Counted from the first letter of the stretch, positions 46,470 to 56,615 are shown. The stretch is DNA of 64,000 nt from Symbiodinium natans (GCA_905221605.1 CAJNDS010000470.1:1-64000); one strand, 5' to 3'. A program made the numbers and translations. The notes: generated by a model from the letters alone, not told the origin.

Positions 46470-49400
46470 ATGGCCTTGACCCCAGAAGATGTTGCTCATC
46501 TCGTGAGGGCAGCAACAGCTGCAGCCGAGAGTGCCTCGAAAGCGGCTCTGGCAGCCGAGAGAGCTTCGCAGAGCAGCAAGGGCACAGGAAGAGCTGGATT
46601 CTCGGAAGCCTCCAAAGTCTGTAAGTGTCCAGACAGCTTTGGTGGTGGCACAGTCGAAGATGACCAGACAAAGTGGGCTGATTTTTCTATGGCGTTCAAG
46701 GCATGGCTGTATTATGGCGATGAGATGTTTCGTACAGACCTAGAGGACCTCGAGGCCACTAAGCTTGGGAAGGCCACTGTGTTGAGTGCATGGACTGATG
46801 AAGCTAAGGTCCGAAGCAAGCAGTTGTACTCGATTTTATGTGGCATCTTGAAAGGCAGAGCTCTTCAAGTTCTGCGGGCGACTAGTGAGCAGCATGGCTA
46901 CGAGGTCTGGCGACAGCTTGTAAATCTTTATAGCCCGCACACCAAGCAGAGGAGTCTGGGGATCATGACAGCGTTGATGAGTTTTCCTTCGTTTTCGAAG
47001 GATAGATCGTATCTCGAACAAATACAAGGGCTAGATCGGTTAGCCGAAGAGTTTCGCAAGTCCTCGGGCAAGGCGGTGCAGGACGAAATGATGCTGGGGA
47101 TCCTCACTAAAGCTTTGCCAGCACATGTGCGACAACAAGTTCAGCTTTCCATGTCTGAGTCTTCAACCTATGCAGAAGTGCGAGAACGCGTGCTGTCTTT
47201 TGAGACTGTGTCGCATGTGTACAATGCTTCGAAGATCCAGCAAGAGTTTGGCGTCGGTGCTGTCTACAATGGTCCTCAACCTATGGAAATAGATTTGGTT
47301 TCCAAGGGCAAAGGTAAGTGGTGGACCAAAAACAACCAAAAGGGTGACTACAAAGGAAAGAAGGGCGATGGAACAAAAGGAGGCCACAAAGATGATAGGA
47401 CAAACAAAGGCAAGGGCAAGGGTGACAAATCGGGTTCTGGAAAAGCTTCAGCTGACAAGGGCAAAGCTAAAGGGCAGGGCCAGGACAAAGTGCCGAAAGG
47501 GAACTGTCTGTACTGCGGGAAGCCGGGACATTGGAAAAAGGATTGTTGGCAAGCCAAGCGAGATGGTGCTGTTCGTGCTGTTACAGAGTCAGATGAGCCC
47601 AATACGCAACAACAGACAAGCGCAGCAGCAAGCAGCTCGGTTTCGCAGTCCTCGGCGTCCCAGGCAGGAGCAATCAGAAGGGTTTTGCAGTCCTCTAGTG
47701 CACCCAGAGCCTTTGCGTTCTTTGATTTGACGAGTCAAGATGAGTGTTACAAAGGGAGTGTTCGCATGGTAGAGCAGTACGACATGTCTTACAGCGACAA
47801 CGATGAACAGTGGACAGAATGTGGAGATATAGAGTTGATTTTGGACTCGGGAGCCGACCATAGCGCATTGCCTCTTCGTTTTGCCTCGATTGGCAAACCA
47901 GCAGGCGACTCAGGACATACCTTCGTGGATGCACAAGGGAATGATCTTCCTGTTGCACAGGTCCGAGTAGCAGAGGTTGCCTTGGGTGACATGTGCTTCA
48001 AAGAAAATTTCATCATTGCTCCTGTCAACAATCCACTTCTTTGTCTGGGGCGTCTTTACAAAGCTGGGTTTGAGGTGCGAAAATGGAATGATCAACTTCA
48101 GCTTGGATGTGAAGATCATGCTGTTCCAGTGGAGTTCAGGCGAAACAGTTTGGCAGTTCAGGGTTCAATCCGAATGTTGGAGCAAGCCAGGACGGGAACT
48201 GATGAGCGACTCCATGTGCGAGCCATCACTTTGCGATCAGTGCTTGCAAATCTGCCGACTGATGGGTCTTTGGTGCAAGTAGGTGAAGCAGTTTATGCCA
48301 GGTGCGGCTTCAGTGCCAACTACATCAACACGACCTTGCTTCCTCTGCAGTCGTTGCTGTGGAGGCGAACAACACTTGTGAAGCGAGTGGGGCAAGGTTG
48401 GGACTTGATAGAGTTCTGTGAGGACATCAGCAAGTTGGACGATTATGAAGCGGGCTTGCCTAATCCTCAGAACATCGAGCTGGTGATGACCATTGCGCAC
48501 GATCACGAAGTAAGCCCCGAAGAGCTTGGTTTCGAGTTTGACGCTGAGCCCGGTGAAGCAATGCCAAGGCATGGTGTTAGTCTTCATGCAGGTGTTGGTG
48601 TGGTTGATGAAAGTCAGGAGCCTGAGCAAGCCGAAGCAGTACCCGCAGCTCCTGATGAAGCCGAAGTACCTGTAGAGCAGCGACATGTCCCACTTGCCGA
48701 CAATGAGGTTGAGATTGATGGGGTCCGTTTGGACCTGAACTCGACACTGCAGGCCTTGAGAGCAGGTTGCGTTGCTCTTGGATTGACAAAGCGAGGGAGC
48801 AAGCAGCAATGTCTAGAGCGACTGCGACGCCACATCCAGGAACATGCTTTGTTGGCAGAGCACCAGGCGGTGGCTGCAGCAGTTGGTGACTCAGAAAGAA
48901 AGCCTCGTGGTGTGACTGAGCCGGGAAGTCCGACCCCCGAGCAGGTGGCGACTCACTGCATCACCCACCAGCCCTACAGAAGCTGGTGTGGACTCTGTGT
49001 GGCTCACAGGGCCAGACAGGATGCTCATCATGATTTGAACCATGCACACACTTCAGAGTCAGTGGTTAGTGTGGACTTTGGGTTCTGCAAGCGACAGGAG
49101 ACAGAGGCACATCTTCTGACAGTCCTGGTGGTTCACGATCGGCATTCTAAGGCTGTTCATGTGATTCCTTCGTTGAGCAAGGGTGGTCAAAGCCTTTCGT
49201 ATCTCACGACAGAGTTGACAAGATTTGTGGCATGGTTGGGACATCGCGAGGTTTGCTTCAAGTCCGATGGCGAGCCGGCTATCAAGGCAGTGGTTCGAAG
49301 TGCAGAGCGAGCATGCAGACAACTTGGTATTAAGGTTCGCAGTGTTACAACTCCGGTGGAAGATCATGAGGCCAATGGTGCAGTAGAGCAGGCATGGAAA

Positions 49401-52400
49401 AGCATAAGAGCGCATGCAGGTGTCATGGTTTCGCAAGTGGAAACCAATGGTGGTGCAGAAGGCCGAGTGGTGTTCGGGAGTTTGCATCCTTTCTACATGT
49501 GGTGCTTGGTGCATTCAGCTTGGATTCACAACAGATTTGTAGTGCAACATTCGTTGACAGCTTTTGAGCGAGTGACTGCGAGTCAGTATGTGGGGCGAAT
49601 CTGTTGTTATGGAGAGGTAGTGCTTGGATACCTTCGCACAAGTGCCAAGGCTGGGGCGAGATGGTGTAAAGGAGTATGGCTTGGGAAAACAACCCAGAAT
49701 GATACACACATCATCGCAACAGACCAGGGTTTGTTCTTGACGAGATCGGTGCGACGATTGGTGGAGCAGGACCGTTGGAGTCTTGAGCGCTGTGGAGAGG
49801 TGACTTTGGCTCCTTGGGAACATGGCTTTGCTAGTTTGGGTGGCAAGCTGGTGGTGAACAAGCGGATTGTGGCACCTCAAGTGGCAGCCCCGACTCCGAA
49901 TCCTGCACCTAGTCCTGCATTGCTTGGAGCTGGCGACGAATCAGAACGGGTCAGCAGCTCAGGCGAAAGCAGAAGGACCAGCGATGTTGAGGAGCCTGAG
50001 ATGCCGGCCGAGGCGGGGACCACAGAGATGCCTATGATTCACAGCAGGAGTGAAACCAGCAATTCGTCGATGTCACTGCCGAGTACTGGGTCGTCCAGTG
50101 AGCTTGTGCCAGATGAGGCCATGGCTTCAAGGACGAGAACAGCAGAACAGGCAGCTTGTGATGTGGCTACTGGGTTGAGTGAAAATCCTAGAAGCCCCAA
50201 GGCACTGAAGGTGAGACATGAAGTCAATCGACTGGAGTTTGCTTGTGTGTGCCAGATCAACGACAACAAGTATGAACATGAAGATGAGGCCATAGAGTGG
50301 ACCTTGTCTCCCGAAGAGCTCGATGACCTGGAAGAGTATGATCATTTAATCGAGGCAGAGCGACGTGAAGAAATCGACTGGGAGAACGTCGAGGCGCAGC
50401 TGGTGTTTCCGCGAGACACTGAACATGCACCGTGGTTGGATGAATCTGCGCTAGCTGCGTTGGACAGATTGGCTGATGAGTACGAACTCAAGCGGTTGAC
50501 AGATTTGAAGGTGCTACTTCCGCCAGATTCGAAAGAGGGACCACTGGTTGGTCGTGAAAACCCCAAGCAGCTCAGCACCAAGATGGTGCGAACGTGGCGG
50601 GAGAAAACAATGCCTGATCCTGTGACCAAGGTCATGCGCCCAGTGTGGCTTCGGCGCAGTAGGTACGTAGCTCGAGAATACAATTGGTTGAATCCTGAGC
50701 GAGAAGGTTTGTATGCGCCGGCTAGCAGCGCATTGATGACCAAGGTTTTACCTTCGCTTTACACGTACTTGCAGGCCCGGGATGGAGACTGGGTGCTGGG
50801 ATCGATGGATGTGTCAGACGCATTCCTCATGGTCGAGCAGGAGGTGGCAACTGAAGTGAGCTATCAGGACCCTGATGGGAGAGCAAGGAAATTTCTTCTG
50901 GGAAGACTTCTGCCAGGACAGCGTGATGGGACAGCGAAGTGGCATCGGAAGCTGAGCCAATGCCTAGAAACCGATGTGAATGCTACAGCTTGCGCTGCGT
51001 ATCCGAGTGCTTTTCGCTGCAACACCCCTCATGGTGCAGTTTTCTTGCAAACACATGTGGATGACATTGAGTTCTTGGGGAAGCGAGCAGCTGTGAAGCA
51101 AGATTTTAAGCCCGCCATGGAGAAGCACTTCAAGGTTTCATGTCAGCTTTTGGAGAAGCCCGGAGACGCTATGACATTTTTGAAGAGGTTGCATGTGTTG
51201 GGTGAGGGAAACACCTTGACCATTACCCCACATCCTAAACATGTTGAAAGGCTTATGGAGCTTATGGATCTGGAACCTCACATGTGCAACAAGAAGTGCC
51301 CTCTGATGCCAGGATATACCGAAATCGATGTGAGTTCAGCTTTGGACGTGCAGAAAGCTTCAGTATTTCGTACATGCATAGGCATTTTGCTTTACATGTC
51401 AGCTGACTTAATCGAAGCCCAGAACAGTGTCCGTTTCCTTTCGCAAAGAATGAGCAGTCCGAGCATGCGAGATTTTCGAATGTTGCGACATTTGGTGCAG
51501 TATCTTGGAGCGACTACAAACCAGGGATTGCTCATGACGCCTGAGAAAGGTGGTCTGTTAGGCCACGAGTATGATCGCGAGTGGGTTCTGGAAGCCTTCT
51601 CTGACAGTGATTGGGCCTCCCAGAAGGGAGATCGGAAAAGTGTGAGCTCTGGGGTTGTGGCTTTGCAAGGAAACGTTATTTATACGTCGTGCAGGTCCCA
51701 AAGAACGATTGCACTTTCGAGTGCAGAAGCCGAGCTATATGCGAGTGCAGGCGTTTTAGCAGACTGCATGTTGCTGCAAGTTGTCCTGTGCACCATGTTG
51801 GAGATTGAGGTTGAAGCGTTGCCGATTGAGTTGCATATGGATAGCTCTGCAGGTCGACAAGTGTGGATGAGATCTGGTGTTGGTAGAATCCGTCACCTTT
51901 CATGTCGTGTATTGTGGGTACAACAACATGTGATGAACGGGCGAGTTAAAGTTTCGCATTTGAGAGGTGAGCTCAATCCTGCTGATGTGTCCACAAAGCT
52001 GTTAACAAGAAGTCGTATGCGATTCCTGATGTACCTCATGAAGGTCGTTGATGCGTACACACATGAGAGAATTGGAGAGACAGAGTACAACCTGTATCTA
52101 GAAAAGCGAACAATGCAGATTGCAATTCAGCAAGTGAAGCGCCTTGAGCCTGGGAAGATGAATGGCAGAGCAAAGCAGGCCATTCGTGGCTTGGTGATTG
52201 CTTCGCTCACTTCGAGTGGGATGGCAAGCGAGTTGAGCGAGGAAATGGTGTGTATCTCGATGACTTCGACAACAGGTATCGGGCGACTTGTCATGACAGT
52301 TTTGGTGGTGATGGTTTGCGTGGGCTTAGGTGCGTTGTGGCTGAGATGCGTAAGGGTGAGCGAGCCTGAGCAGACAGATGAGCGACCAGCAGCAAACATG

Positions 52401-52433
52401 GGAGATGATGCTGAAACCCAGACAGACGAGTGA
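46470..52433 (+). CDS. gag-pol: Element 2 Gag-Pol polyprotein (1987 aa) with SAP domain
   Basis: The ATG at 46470 is 178 bp after the LTR and begins MALTPEDVAHLVRAATA. Gag capsid-like helices lie at about 60-260. The basic linker and zinc knuckle are CLYCGKPGHWKKDC (C346, C349, H354, C359). Protease is LILDSGADHS (Asp459). Residues about 748-785 (LDLNSTLQALRAGCVALGL...) resemble a SAP DNA-binding domain. Integrase: zinc finger H829/H833/C840/C843; catalytic Asp869, Asp933 and Glu973, with 39 residues between the last two. Reverse transcriptase: SMDVSDAF (Asp1447) and HVDD (1529-1532), where His replaces the usual Tyr. RNase H: Asp1712, Glu1753/1755, Asp1791, Asp1839. A single transmembrane-like segment lies at about 1937-1961, before an acidic tail. 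No stop or frameshift interrupts the frame. Confidence 0.95.
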   Translation: MALTPEDVAHLVRAATAAAESASKAALAAERASQSSKGTGRAGFSEASKVCKCPDSFGGGTVEDDQTKWADFSMAFKAWLYYGDEMFRTDLEDLEATKLGKATVLSAWTDEAKVRSKQLYSILCGILKGRALQVLRATSEQHGYEVWRQLVNLYSPHTKQRSLGIMTALMSFPSFSKDRSYLEQIQGLDRLAEEFRKSSGKAVQDEMMLGILTKALPAHVRQQVQLSMSESSTYAEVRERVLSFETVSHVYNASKIQQEFGVGAVYNGPQPMEIDLVSKGKGKWWTKNNQKGDYKGKKGDGTKGGHKDDRTNKGKGKGDKSGSGKASADKGKAKGQGQDKVPKGNCLYCGKPGHWKKDCWQAKRDGAVRAVTESDEPNTQQQTSAAASSSVSQSSASQAGAIRRVLQSSSAPRAFAFFDLTSQDECYKGSVRMVEQYDMSYSDNDEQWTECGDIELILDSGADHSALPLRFASIGKPAGDSGHTFVDAQGNDLPVAQVRVAEVALGDMCFKENFIIAPVNNPLLCLGRLYKAGFEVRKWNDQLQLGCEDHAVPVEFRRNSLAVQGSIRMLEQARTGTDERLHVRAITLRSVLANLPTDGSLVQVGEAVYARCGFSANYINTTLLPLQSLLWRRTTLVKRVGQGWDLIEFCEDISKLDDYEAGLPNPQNIELVMTIAHDHEVSPEELGFEFDAEPGEAMPRHGVSLHAGVGVVDESQEPEQAEAVPAAPDEAEVPVEQRHVPLADNEVEIDGVRLDLNSTLQALRAGCVALGLTKRGSKQQCLERLRRHIQEHALLAEHQAVAAAVGDSERKPRGVTEPGSPTPEQVATHCITHQPYRSWCGLCVAHRARQDAHHDLNHAHTSESVVSVDFGFCKRQETEAHLLTVLVVHDRHSKAVHVIPSLSKGGQSLSYLTTELTRFVAWLGHREVCFKSDGEPAIKAVVRSAERACRQLGIKVRSVTTPVEDHEANGAVEQAWKSIRAHAGVMVSQVETNGGAEGRVVFGSLHPFYMWCLVHSAWIHNRFVVQHSLTAFERVTASQYVGRICCYGEVVLGYLRTSAKAGARWCKGVWLGKTTQNDTHIIATDQGLFLTRSVRRLVEQDRWSLERCGEVTLAPWEHGFASLGGKLVVNKRIVAPQVAAPTPNPAPSPALLGAGDESERVSSSGESRRTSDVEEPEMPAEAGTTEMPMIHSRSETSNSSMSLPSTGSSSELVPDEAMASRTRTAEQAACDVATGLSENPRSPKALKVRHEVNRLEFACVCQINDNKYEHEDEAIEWTLSPEELDDLEEYDHLIEAERREEIDWENVEAQLVFPRDTEHAPWLDESALAALDRLADEYELKRLTDLKVLLPPDSKEGPLVGRENPKQLSTKMVRTWREKTMPDPVTKVMRPVWLRRSRYVAREYNWLNPEREGLYAPASSALMTKVLPSLYTYLQARDGDWVLGSMDVSDAFLMVEQEVATEVSYQDPDGRARKFLLGRLLPGQRDGTAKWHRKLSQCLETDVNATACAAYPSAFRCNTPHGAVFLQTHVDDIEFLGKRAAVKQDFKPAMEKHFKVSCQLLEKPGDAMTFLKRLHVLGEGNTLTITPHPKHVERLMELMDLEPHMCNKKCPLMPGYTEIDVSSALDVQKASVFRTCIGILLYMSADLIEAQNSVRFLSQRMSSPSMRDFRMLRHLVQYLGATTNQGLLMTPEKGGLLGHEYDREWVLEAFSDSDWASQKGDRKSVSSGVVALQGNVIYTSCRSQRTIALSSAEAELYASAGVLADCMLLQVVLCTMLEIEVEALPIELHMDSSAGRQVWMRSGVGRIRHLSCRVLWVQQHVMNGRVKVSHLRGELNPADVSTKLLTRSRMRFLMYLMKVVDAYTHERIGETEYNLYLEKRTMQIAIQQVKRLEPGKMNGRAKQAIRGLVIASLTSSGMASELSEEMVCISMTSTTGIGRLVMTVLVVMVCVGLGALWLRCVRVSEPEQTDERPAANMGDDAETQTDE

Positions 52434-52466
52434 CATTTTCTCTACAAGTACCACACCGAGAACATC

Positions 52467-52754
52467 ATGAGAGAGAGAGCAAGCGAGATTGAGAGACTTC
52501 GAGAGCTTTCGAATCAGCTTGGAGCCGAATGTAGAGGGCTACGAGAGTGGAACACTCGGCTTCAGGAGTCAGAGGCACATTTGTTTGCACGAGTGCAAGA
52601 ACTTCAGCAAGTGCAAAATCCGACACGGGGCGAGATCGTAATGACAGGCCAGGGTCATGTGTATCACACAAGTCGTCACTGTGAGCATGTGAGCCGAAGA
52701 AGAGTTACAACGTTCCGGAAGTGCAGAGACTGCGCTCATCGTGATGGCGATTGA
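52467..52754 (+). CDS. Element 2 downstream ORF: coiled coil plus HCCC zinc motif
   Basis: This 95-codon ORF starts 33 bp after the Gag-Pol stop, in the position where env-like genes sit in some LTR elements. Residues 1-50 (ERLRELSNQLGAECRGLREW) are heptad-like coiled coil. The C-terminal part contains H67, C72, C86 and C89 (GHVYHTSRHC...CRDC). That H-X4-C-X13-C-X2-C spacing is exactly the spacing in the C-terminal tail of element 1 Pol. Translation may need reinitiation or a separate trans-spliced mRNA, which is inference. No known function is recognised. Confidence 0.7.
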   Translation: MRERASEIERLRELSNQLGAECRGLREWNTRLQESEAHLFARVQELQQVQNPTRGEIVMTGQGHVYHTSRHCEHVSRRRVTTFRKCRDCAHRDGD

Positions 52755-53225
52755 TTGGCAATGAAGTTGGTGTGAAAGGCTGTGGAGAGCCTACACAAAT
52801 TCGATACAGACTGTGAACAGTCTGTGGTGAGCCAGCTGTGGTCCGTGCAATGATGATGGTCCATGGTTTGCTTGCGATCTTGAATGGAACATGTGCATCA
52901 TGAGCTACTGGTGCATATATTGGCCTCTTGCGATGCACAAAGCTTTACGTGCATCAAGGCTGTGAGACAAGGGACAAGATGTGAGTTTCACAATGGGAGC
53001 TCTTACGATGCACACGGCCTTACGTGCATCAAGCTCCATTGAGTGGCAGATGTAAATTAGTTTCTTCAGATTGTGCAGTGCATGTTTTGACAAGTTTCTT
53101 TTCGTTTACCGCTTTGAAACCTACTGTTCCTTTGAGATAACATTTTCGACTATCAGCCAGCAGTGCTGAAAGTTGGGAGTTTGTAGGTGAGTGAGTTGAT
53201 GGCAGAGCCATAACTCAAGGCGGGG
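52755..53225 (+). other. 3' untranslated region of element 2
   Basis: No convincing ORF. Two similar segments (GCATATATTGGCCTCTTGCG around 52912-52960 and CTCTTACGATGCACACGGCC around 53000-53040) share GATGCACA..GC.TTACGTGCATCAAG and form an internal direct repeat. It lies between the small ORF and the polypurine tract. Confidence 0.6.
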
Positions 53226-53348
53226 TGACAAACCTTTCCGCTATCGTAAGCCATGTGTCTTGAACATAGTCAAACACGTTTTGTTAGTGTACAGTTGTTT
53301 CAACCGAGTTTCGACTGCAGGCGCTTTGTGGCTTTACAAAAGTTTTCA
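53226..53348 (+). repeat. 3' LTR of element 2
   Basis: It is identical to 46170-46292. It is preceded by the short purine-rich run AAGGCGGGG (53217-53225), a probable polypurine tract, and followed by the AAAAG target duplication and GGTTTAGGGTTTGAG. Confidence 0.95.
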
Positions 53349-53482
53349 AAAAGGGTTTAGGGTTTGAGATCTCTAGCTCTTTTCTCTGTTAGGTTAAGAG
53401 GATCCTATTATCCTATTCGGGTGCTTAATTGGGGCCAACCTGGGAATCTTGCAGAAGCCTAAACCCTAAACCTTAAACCCTA

Positions 53483-53522
53483 AACCCTAAACCCGAAGCC
53501 TTTAGGCTTCAGGGTTTAGGGT
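53483..53522 (+). repeat. Hairpin between CCCTAAA and TTTAGGG units
   Basis: CCCTAAACCCGAAGCCT is followed directly by AGGCTTCAGGGTTTAGGG (a TT spacer), a near-perfect inverted repeat centred at about 53502. Confidence 0.85.
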
Positions 53523-53616
53523 GCCAGAGTTGAAACGTTCACGTTGAGCTTCATGGGGGGTTGGCGGTTGATGCATTTGTGTTCAGAACTAGCTCGAGTG
53601 GTCCCTACTCTGCCAG

Positions 53617-53662
53617 TGACCGATGAGTTTTTCTCGAAGCAAGTCGAGAAAACACGTTTCGG
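53617..53662 (+). CDS. Putative internal exon
   Basis: CTCTGCCAG acceptor, frame TDEFFSKQVEKTRF, donor TTTCGG|GTTTAGGG at the start of a TTTAGGG array. Confidence 0.55.
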
Positions 53663-53809
53663 GTTTAGGGTTTAGGGTTTAGGGTTTAGCGTTTGAGAGA
53701 TCCCTGGCGCAAAAAGGTTTTAAGGTTTCTTCTCACGCTCACGCCTCAACGAACAGGCCAGGGTTCCGGCCTGGAGAGGGTGGGAACCCTAAACCCTAAA
53801 CCCCTGCAG

Positions 53810-53927
53810 TTCGGGGTCAGGTCCCGGCAAAAGGCCATGCGCAATGCGAGGATCGGGAGGATGGAGGAGGACCAGGAAGAGGTCCAGCGACATATCTGGA
53901 AATTCGTGATCGTTGCTGGACGTCGAG
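53810..53927 (+). CDS. Putative internal exon, 39 codons
   Basis: CTAAACCCCTGCAG acceptor at the end of CCCTAAA units, frame FGVRSRQKAMRNARIGRMEE..., later HIWKFVIVAGRR, donor CGTCGAG|GTTGCTAC. A 19-nt microexon (53698-53716) would keep it in frame with 53617-53662. Confidence 0.65.
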
Positions 53928-54600
53928 GTTGCTACTATTGGTGACCGTTGGTGGTGACCTACCCAGCATTGCCTGGGGCCGTGCTCTTGGCTTTGTGCGG
54001 ACCGACTGAGAAGCACCTCCGGCCAGTTGCACGAATTCTGCGGCTATCTCTTCGTTCCCAAAGCCTGCCAGTTAGAAGCTTCTGAAGGACGATGTGCTCT
54101 CAATTCTAGCTAGTAGCGAACTGTAGATGCATGTGGGTTGTGACAGGCCACGTGTCGCTGTCTCCAGCCACTTGGCCTGATCCTTGTAACGGAGGCTTAG
54201 GGAGGTCGAGTTAATAGACTGCTCTTGCACTACCAGTACAGAGGGGAAAGTGGCCTAGCTAGAATGCAAGCAGAGATTCAGAAACGATGCCTAGATGCTT
54301 CGAGCGCGCGAGAATGAATCGCGCTTGTTCTCGACTAGTTGAAACTACAACCCAAAAGTTGAAAATACGCATGGGGGTTGTGCGAATGAAGGGCCGCGGC
54401 TACGACGAAGATACTTCTTCTCACTATAGGGAGCAAAAAAAGGCGTCTGCGCCAAAAATGTCACCAACCTTTCTGCATTAATGACCCTTTGAACGGATCC
54501 CTACGGCACAGAATTCCTTTGTTCCCTACTTTCCTGCCATAAGAGCCAGCAACAAAAGGAGTCTCAACCACTTACCCCCTGATAATCCTCATACAAAACT
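53928..54600 (+). other. Unique sequence without arrays or supported exon
   Basis: About 670 bp free of telomere-type units. An open frame at 54287-54481 is unremarkable. Confidence 0.35.
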
Positions 54601-54732
54601 GTTTGGAGGTTCATGCTACTTACGAACCAGTTATAGCTGTACTTATAAGCCCCTTAAGTGCCCTAATAGGATCATAAGTACATTCATAAGTACAGTTATA
54701 ATTGGTTAATAAGTACCATGAACCTCCAAGTA
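54601..54732 (+). mobile_element. Family D element (best inverted termini)
   Basis: Left GTTTGGAGGTTCATGCTACT, right GTACCATGAACCTCCAAG; internal ACTTATAAGCCCCTTAAGTG also at 22500-22525. Confidence 0.7.
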
Positions 54733-54878
54733 AGTTTATATCAAGTCCAAGTCCAACCGAGGTTTTCCGTCCTGGCCTCGACATGAAGCTAGCCCTAAAC
54801 CCGAAACCCTAAACCCTAAACCCTAAACCCTAAAACCCAAACCCTAAGTCGGGCAAAATGGGCCAAGGATCGATCCAG

Positions 54879-54940
54879 CAAGGCCGGAGGAGATGGACAA
54901 GCTGCAAAGAGCCCGCTCAGCCAGCGCCCGAGACGGCTGC
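54879..54940 (+). CDS. Putative internal exon
   Basis: CGATCCAG acceptor after a CCCTAAA array, frame RPEEMDKLQRARSASARDGC, possible donor GGCTGC|GTTGATAA. Confidence 0.5.
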
Positions 54941-54944
54941 GTTG

Positions 54945-55030
54945 ATAATATTATATATATATATATATATGCTATCGTTCCTCTCTATGTCTATGTAAAT
55001 ATATATATATATACACATGTATACGTATAT
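54945..55030 (+). repeat. TA microsatellite in two blocks
   Basis: 54948-54970 and 54998-55030. Confidence 0.9.
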
Positions 55031-55321
55031 CTGTAAACCGTGTAATTCTAGAATTCCTGAACTCAGTTTTGGGAGGGCTTCATGGTCTGGGAGTTGGTTG
55101 GGCTGCGTGTCTCTGCTTTCAAGGGATGCACCGCCAGGGAACTAGAACCCAGAGTCGGCCCTTATTCCTTTTTCAGGGTTTAGGGTTTAGGGTTTAGGGT
55201 TTAGGGTTTAGGGGGTGTGCCCTCTTTATTCCTAGGCTACTCTTGGATCGAGGGAAACCAGAAGAACTTCCTAATCTCGGGTCCCTCATAGCTTATGGCT
55301 TTTGGACCCTGCTCCCCTGAA

Positions 55322-55415
55322 CCTTGGGCTGTTCCCCCCTATACTAACAGCCTTATGAAAAAAAGGGGTATTCTAATCCCCATGAAGGACTGTCAGTATC
55401 AGGGAATCATCCCAA
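55322..55415 (+). mobile_element. Family A element
   Basis: CTTGGGCTGTTCCCCCC at the left, AGGGAATCATCCCAAG at the right. Confidence 0.6.
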
Positions 55416-55780
55416 GTTGAACCTGTAGACCCCAAAAGCCTTGCCTGCAAACCTCCAAGCCCTGAAATCCTGTGTGGCTGGCCTGCTCGGCGGGCGGCAA
55501 ACAAGACAACTTCGTAGCTGAGTAGGTAACCGTTAACTTTTGTGGGGTATCTATAGTCCTACCATAATCGAAAAAAGTCCCTAAACACTAAACCCTCAAC
55601 CCTTAAACCAACCAAAAAAATAACCTTTTTGGCCCAGGACACCCAGCAACAAGGAACACTACTAATCGTTTTCGCTCCCCCCACAAAAACTCTTCTTTAT
55701 TAAGGGTAATCTAGTTTTGTTTTGTTTACTGTTTTGGGGTTCTTAAGCAAATAGTAGAAAAGAGTTTGTTTCACGCAGCA
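55416..55780 (+). other. Intron-like, no exon recognised
   Basis: Degenerate C-type units at 55575-55605 and AT-rich sequence with internal similarity to long family C copies (ATTAAGGGTAATC, GTTTACTGTTTTGGGGTTCT). Confidence 0.35.
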
Positions 55781-55783
55781 CAG

Positions 55784-55832
55784 GCCAGCTCTTCGACCAG
55801 AAGCCGCGCCTGGCCACAGAGAAACGAGTTGC
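55784..55832 (+). CDS. Putative internal exon
   Basis: CGCAGCACAG acceptor, frame QLFDQKPRLATEKRV, donor GTTGC|GTTTGGGGTTTAGGG. Confidence 0.55.
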
Positions 55833-56468
55833 GTTTGGGGTTTAGGGTTTAGGGTTTAGGGTTTGAGGTGCAAAAGAGTTCGCCCCCCCAAGCCCAGTTG
55901 CAAAAAGGATGCCAAAAGGGTTTAGGGCTTAGGGAGTTTCGGAATGGCAGCAGTGGGATGTCCAGTGGCACCCCTTATTCTATTCCCCTTTTGGGTATCT
56001 CCCTCAAAACTCAGCGCTGTGAACCCCCCAAAAGTGCACGCCCTAAACCCTAAACCCTAAGCTCTAAACCCTAAACCCTGAACTTCTCTTTGGGTATGTT
56101 TCACTAGCCAATGAGCCTTTCACCAGTTAGCAAACAGTGAGTGTTGAGTAGTATCACCAGCATGACTGTGGCCACATGTGCTGCAGAGCCGATGTTGAGA
56201 CTGTTGAACCTGTGTGCCTCGCCTGGCTTGTCCGAGTGTGAGCGATTAAACCCTGAACTTCTTCATGCTTAGCTTACCATGACACCAAGAGCAAAGCAGA
56301 CACGTGGAAACGTTACCACGGGTTTGCTCCGTGGTGAGTTGGACCCCGAAACATGCTAGGCCACCACCCAACACCCCAAAACCTAACCCTGCCAGGCAGG
56401 GGGCACAAAACCCCCTAGACGCTCATAGTCTAAAAACCCTAAACCCTGTGCAGTGCGGGTGGCGAAAC

Positions 56469-56600
56469 CCTAAAACCCTAAACCCTACACCCCAAACCCC
56501 AAACCCCAAACCCCAAACCCCAAACCCCAAACCCCAAACCCCAAACCCCAAACCCCAAACCCCAAACCCCAAACCCCAAACCCTAAACTAAACCCCCCCC
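56469..56600 (+). repeat. CCCCAAA array, about 13 units
   Basis: Homogeneous CCCCAAA from 56489 to 56580, flanked by CCCTAAA units; upstream of the exon at 56616. Confidence 0.95.
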
Positions 56601-56615
56601 TAAAGGGCCCCAGAG

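Larger units (their letters stand above)
46170..53348 (+). mobile_element. Element 2: intact Ty1/copia-type LTR retrotransposon
   Basis: It is bounded by 123-bp LTRs (46170-46292 and 53226-53348) with TG...CA ends that are identical by eye. The target duplication AAAAG is at 46165-46169 and 53349-53353. The rejoined empty site would read TTTAGGGTTTGCAAAAGGGT, i.e. an interrupted telomere-type array. It carries one uninterrupted Gag-Pol ORF and a small downstream ORF. Identical LTRs plus intact ORFs indicate a very recent, possibly mobile copy. It lies in the intron after the exon at 46063-46109, in sense orientation to the host exons. Confidence 0.96.

Noticed and set aside
52467-52754. Envelope glycoprotein gene of element 2
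   Set aside because: The ORF is 95 codons, with no signal peptide, membrane segment or glycoprotein features. Only its position is env-like.
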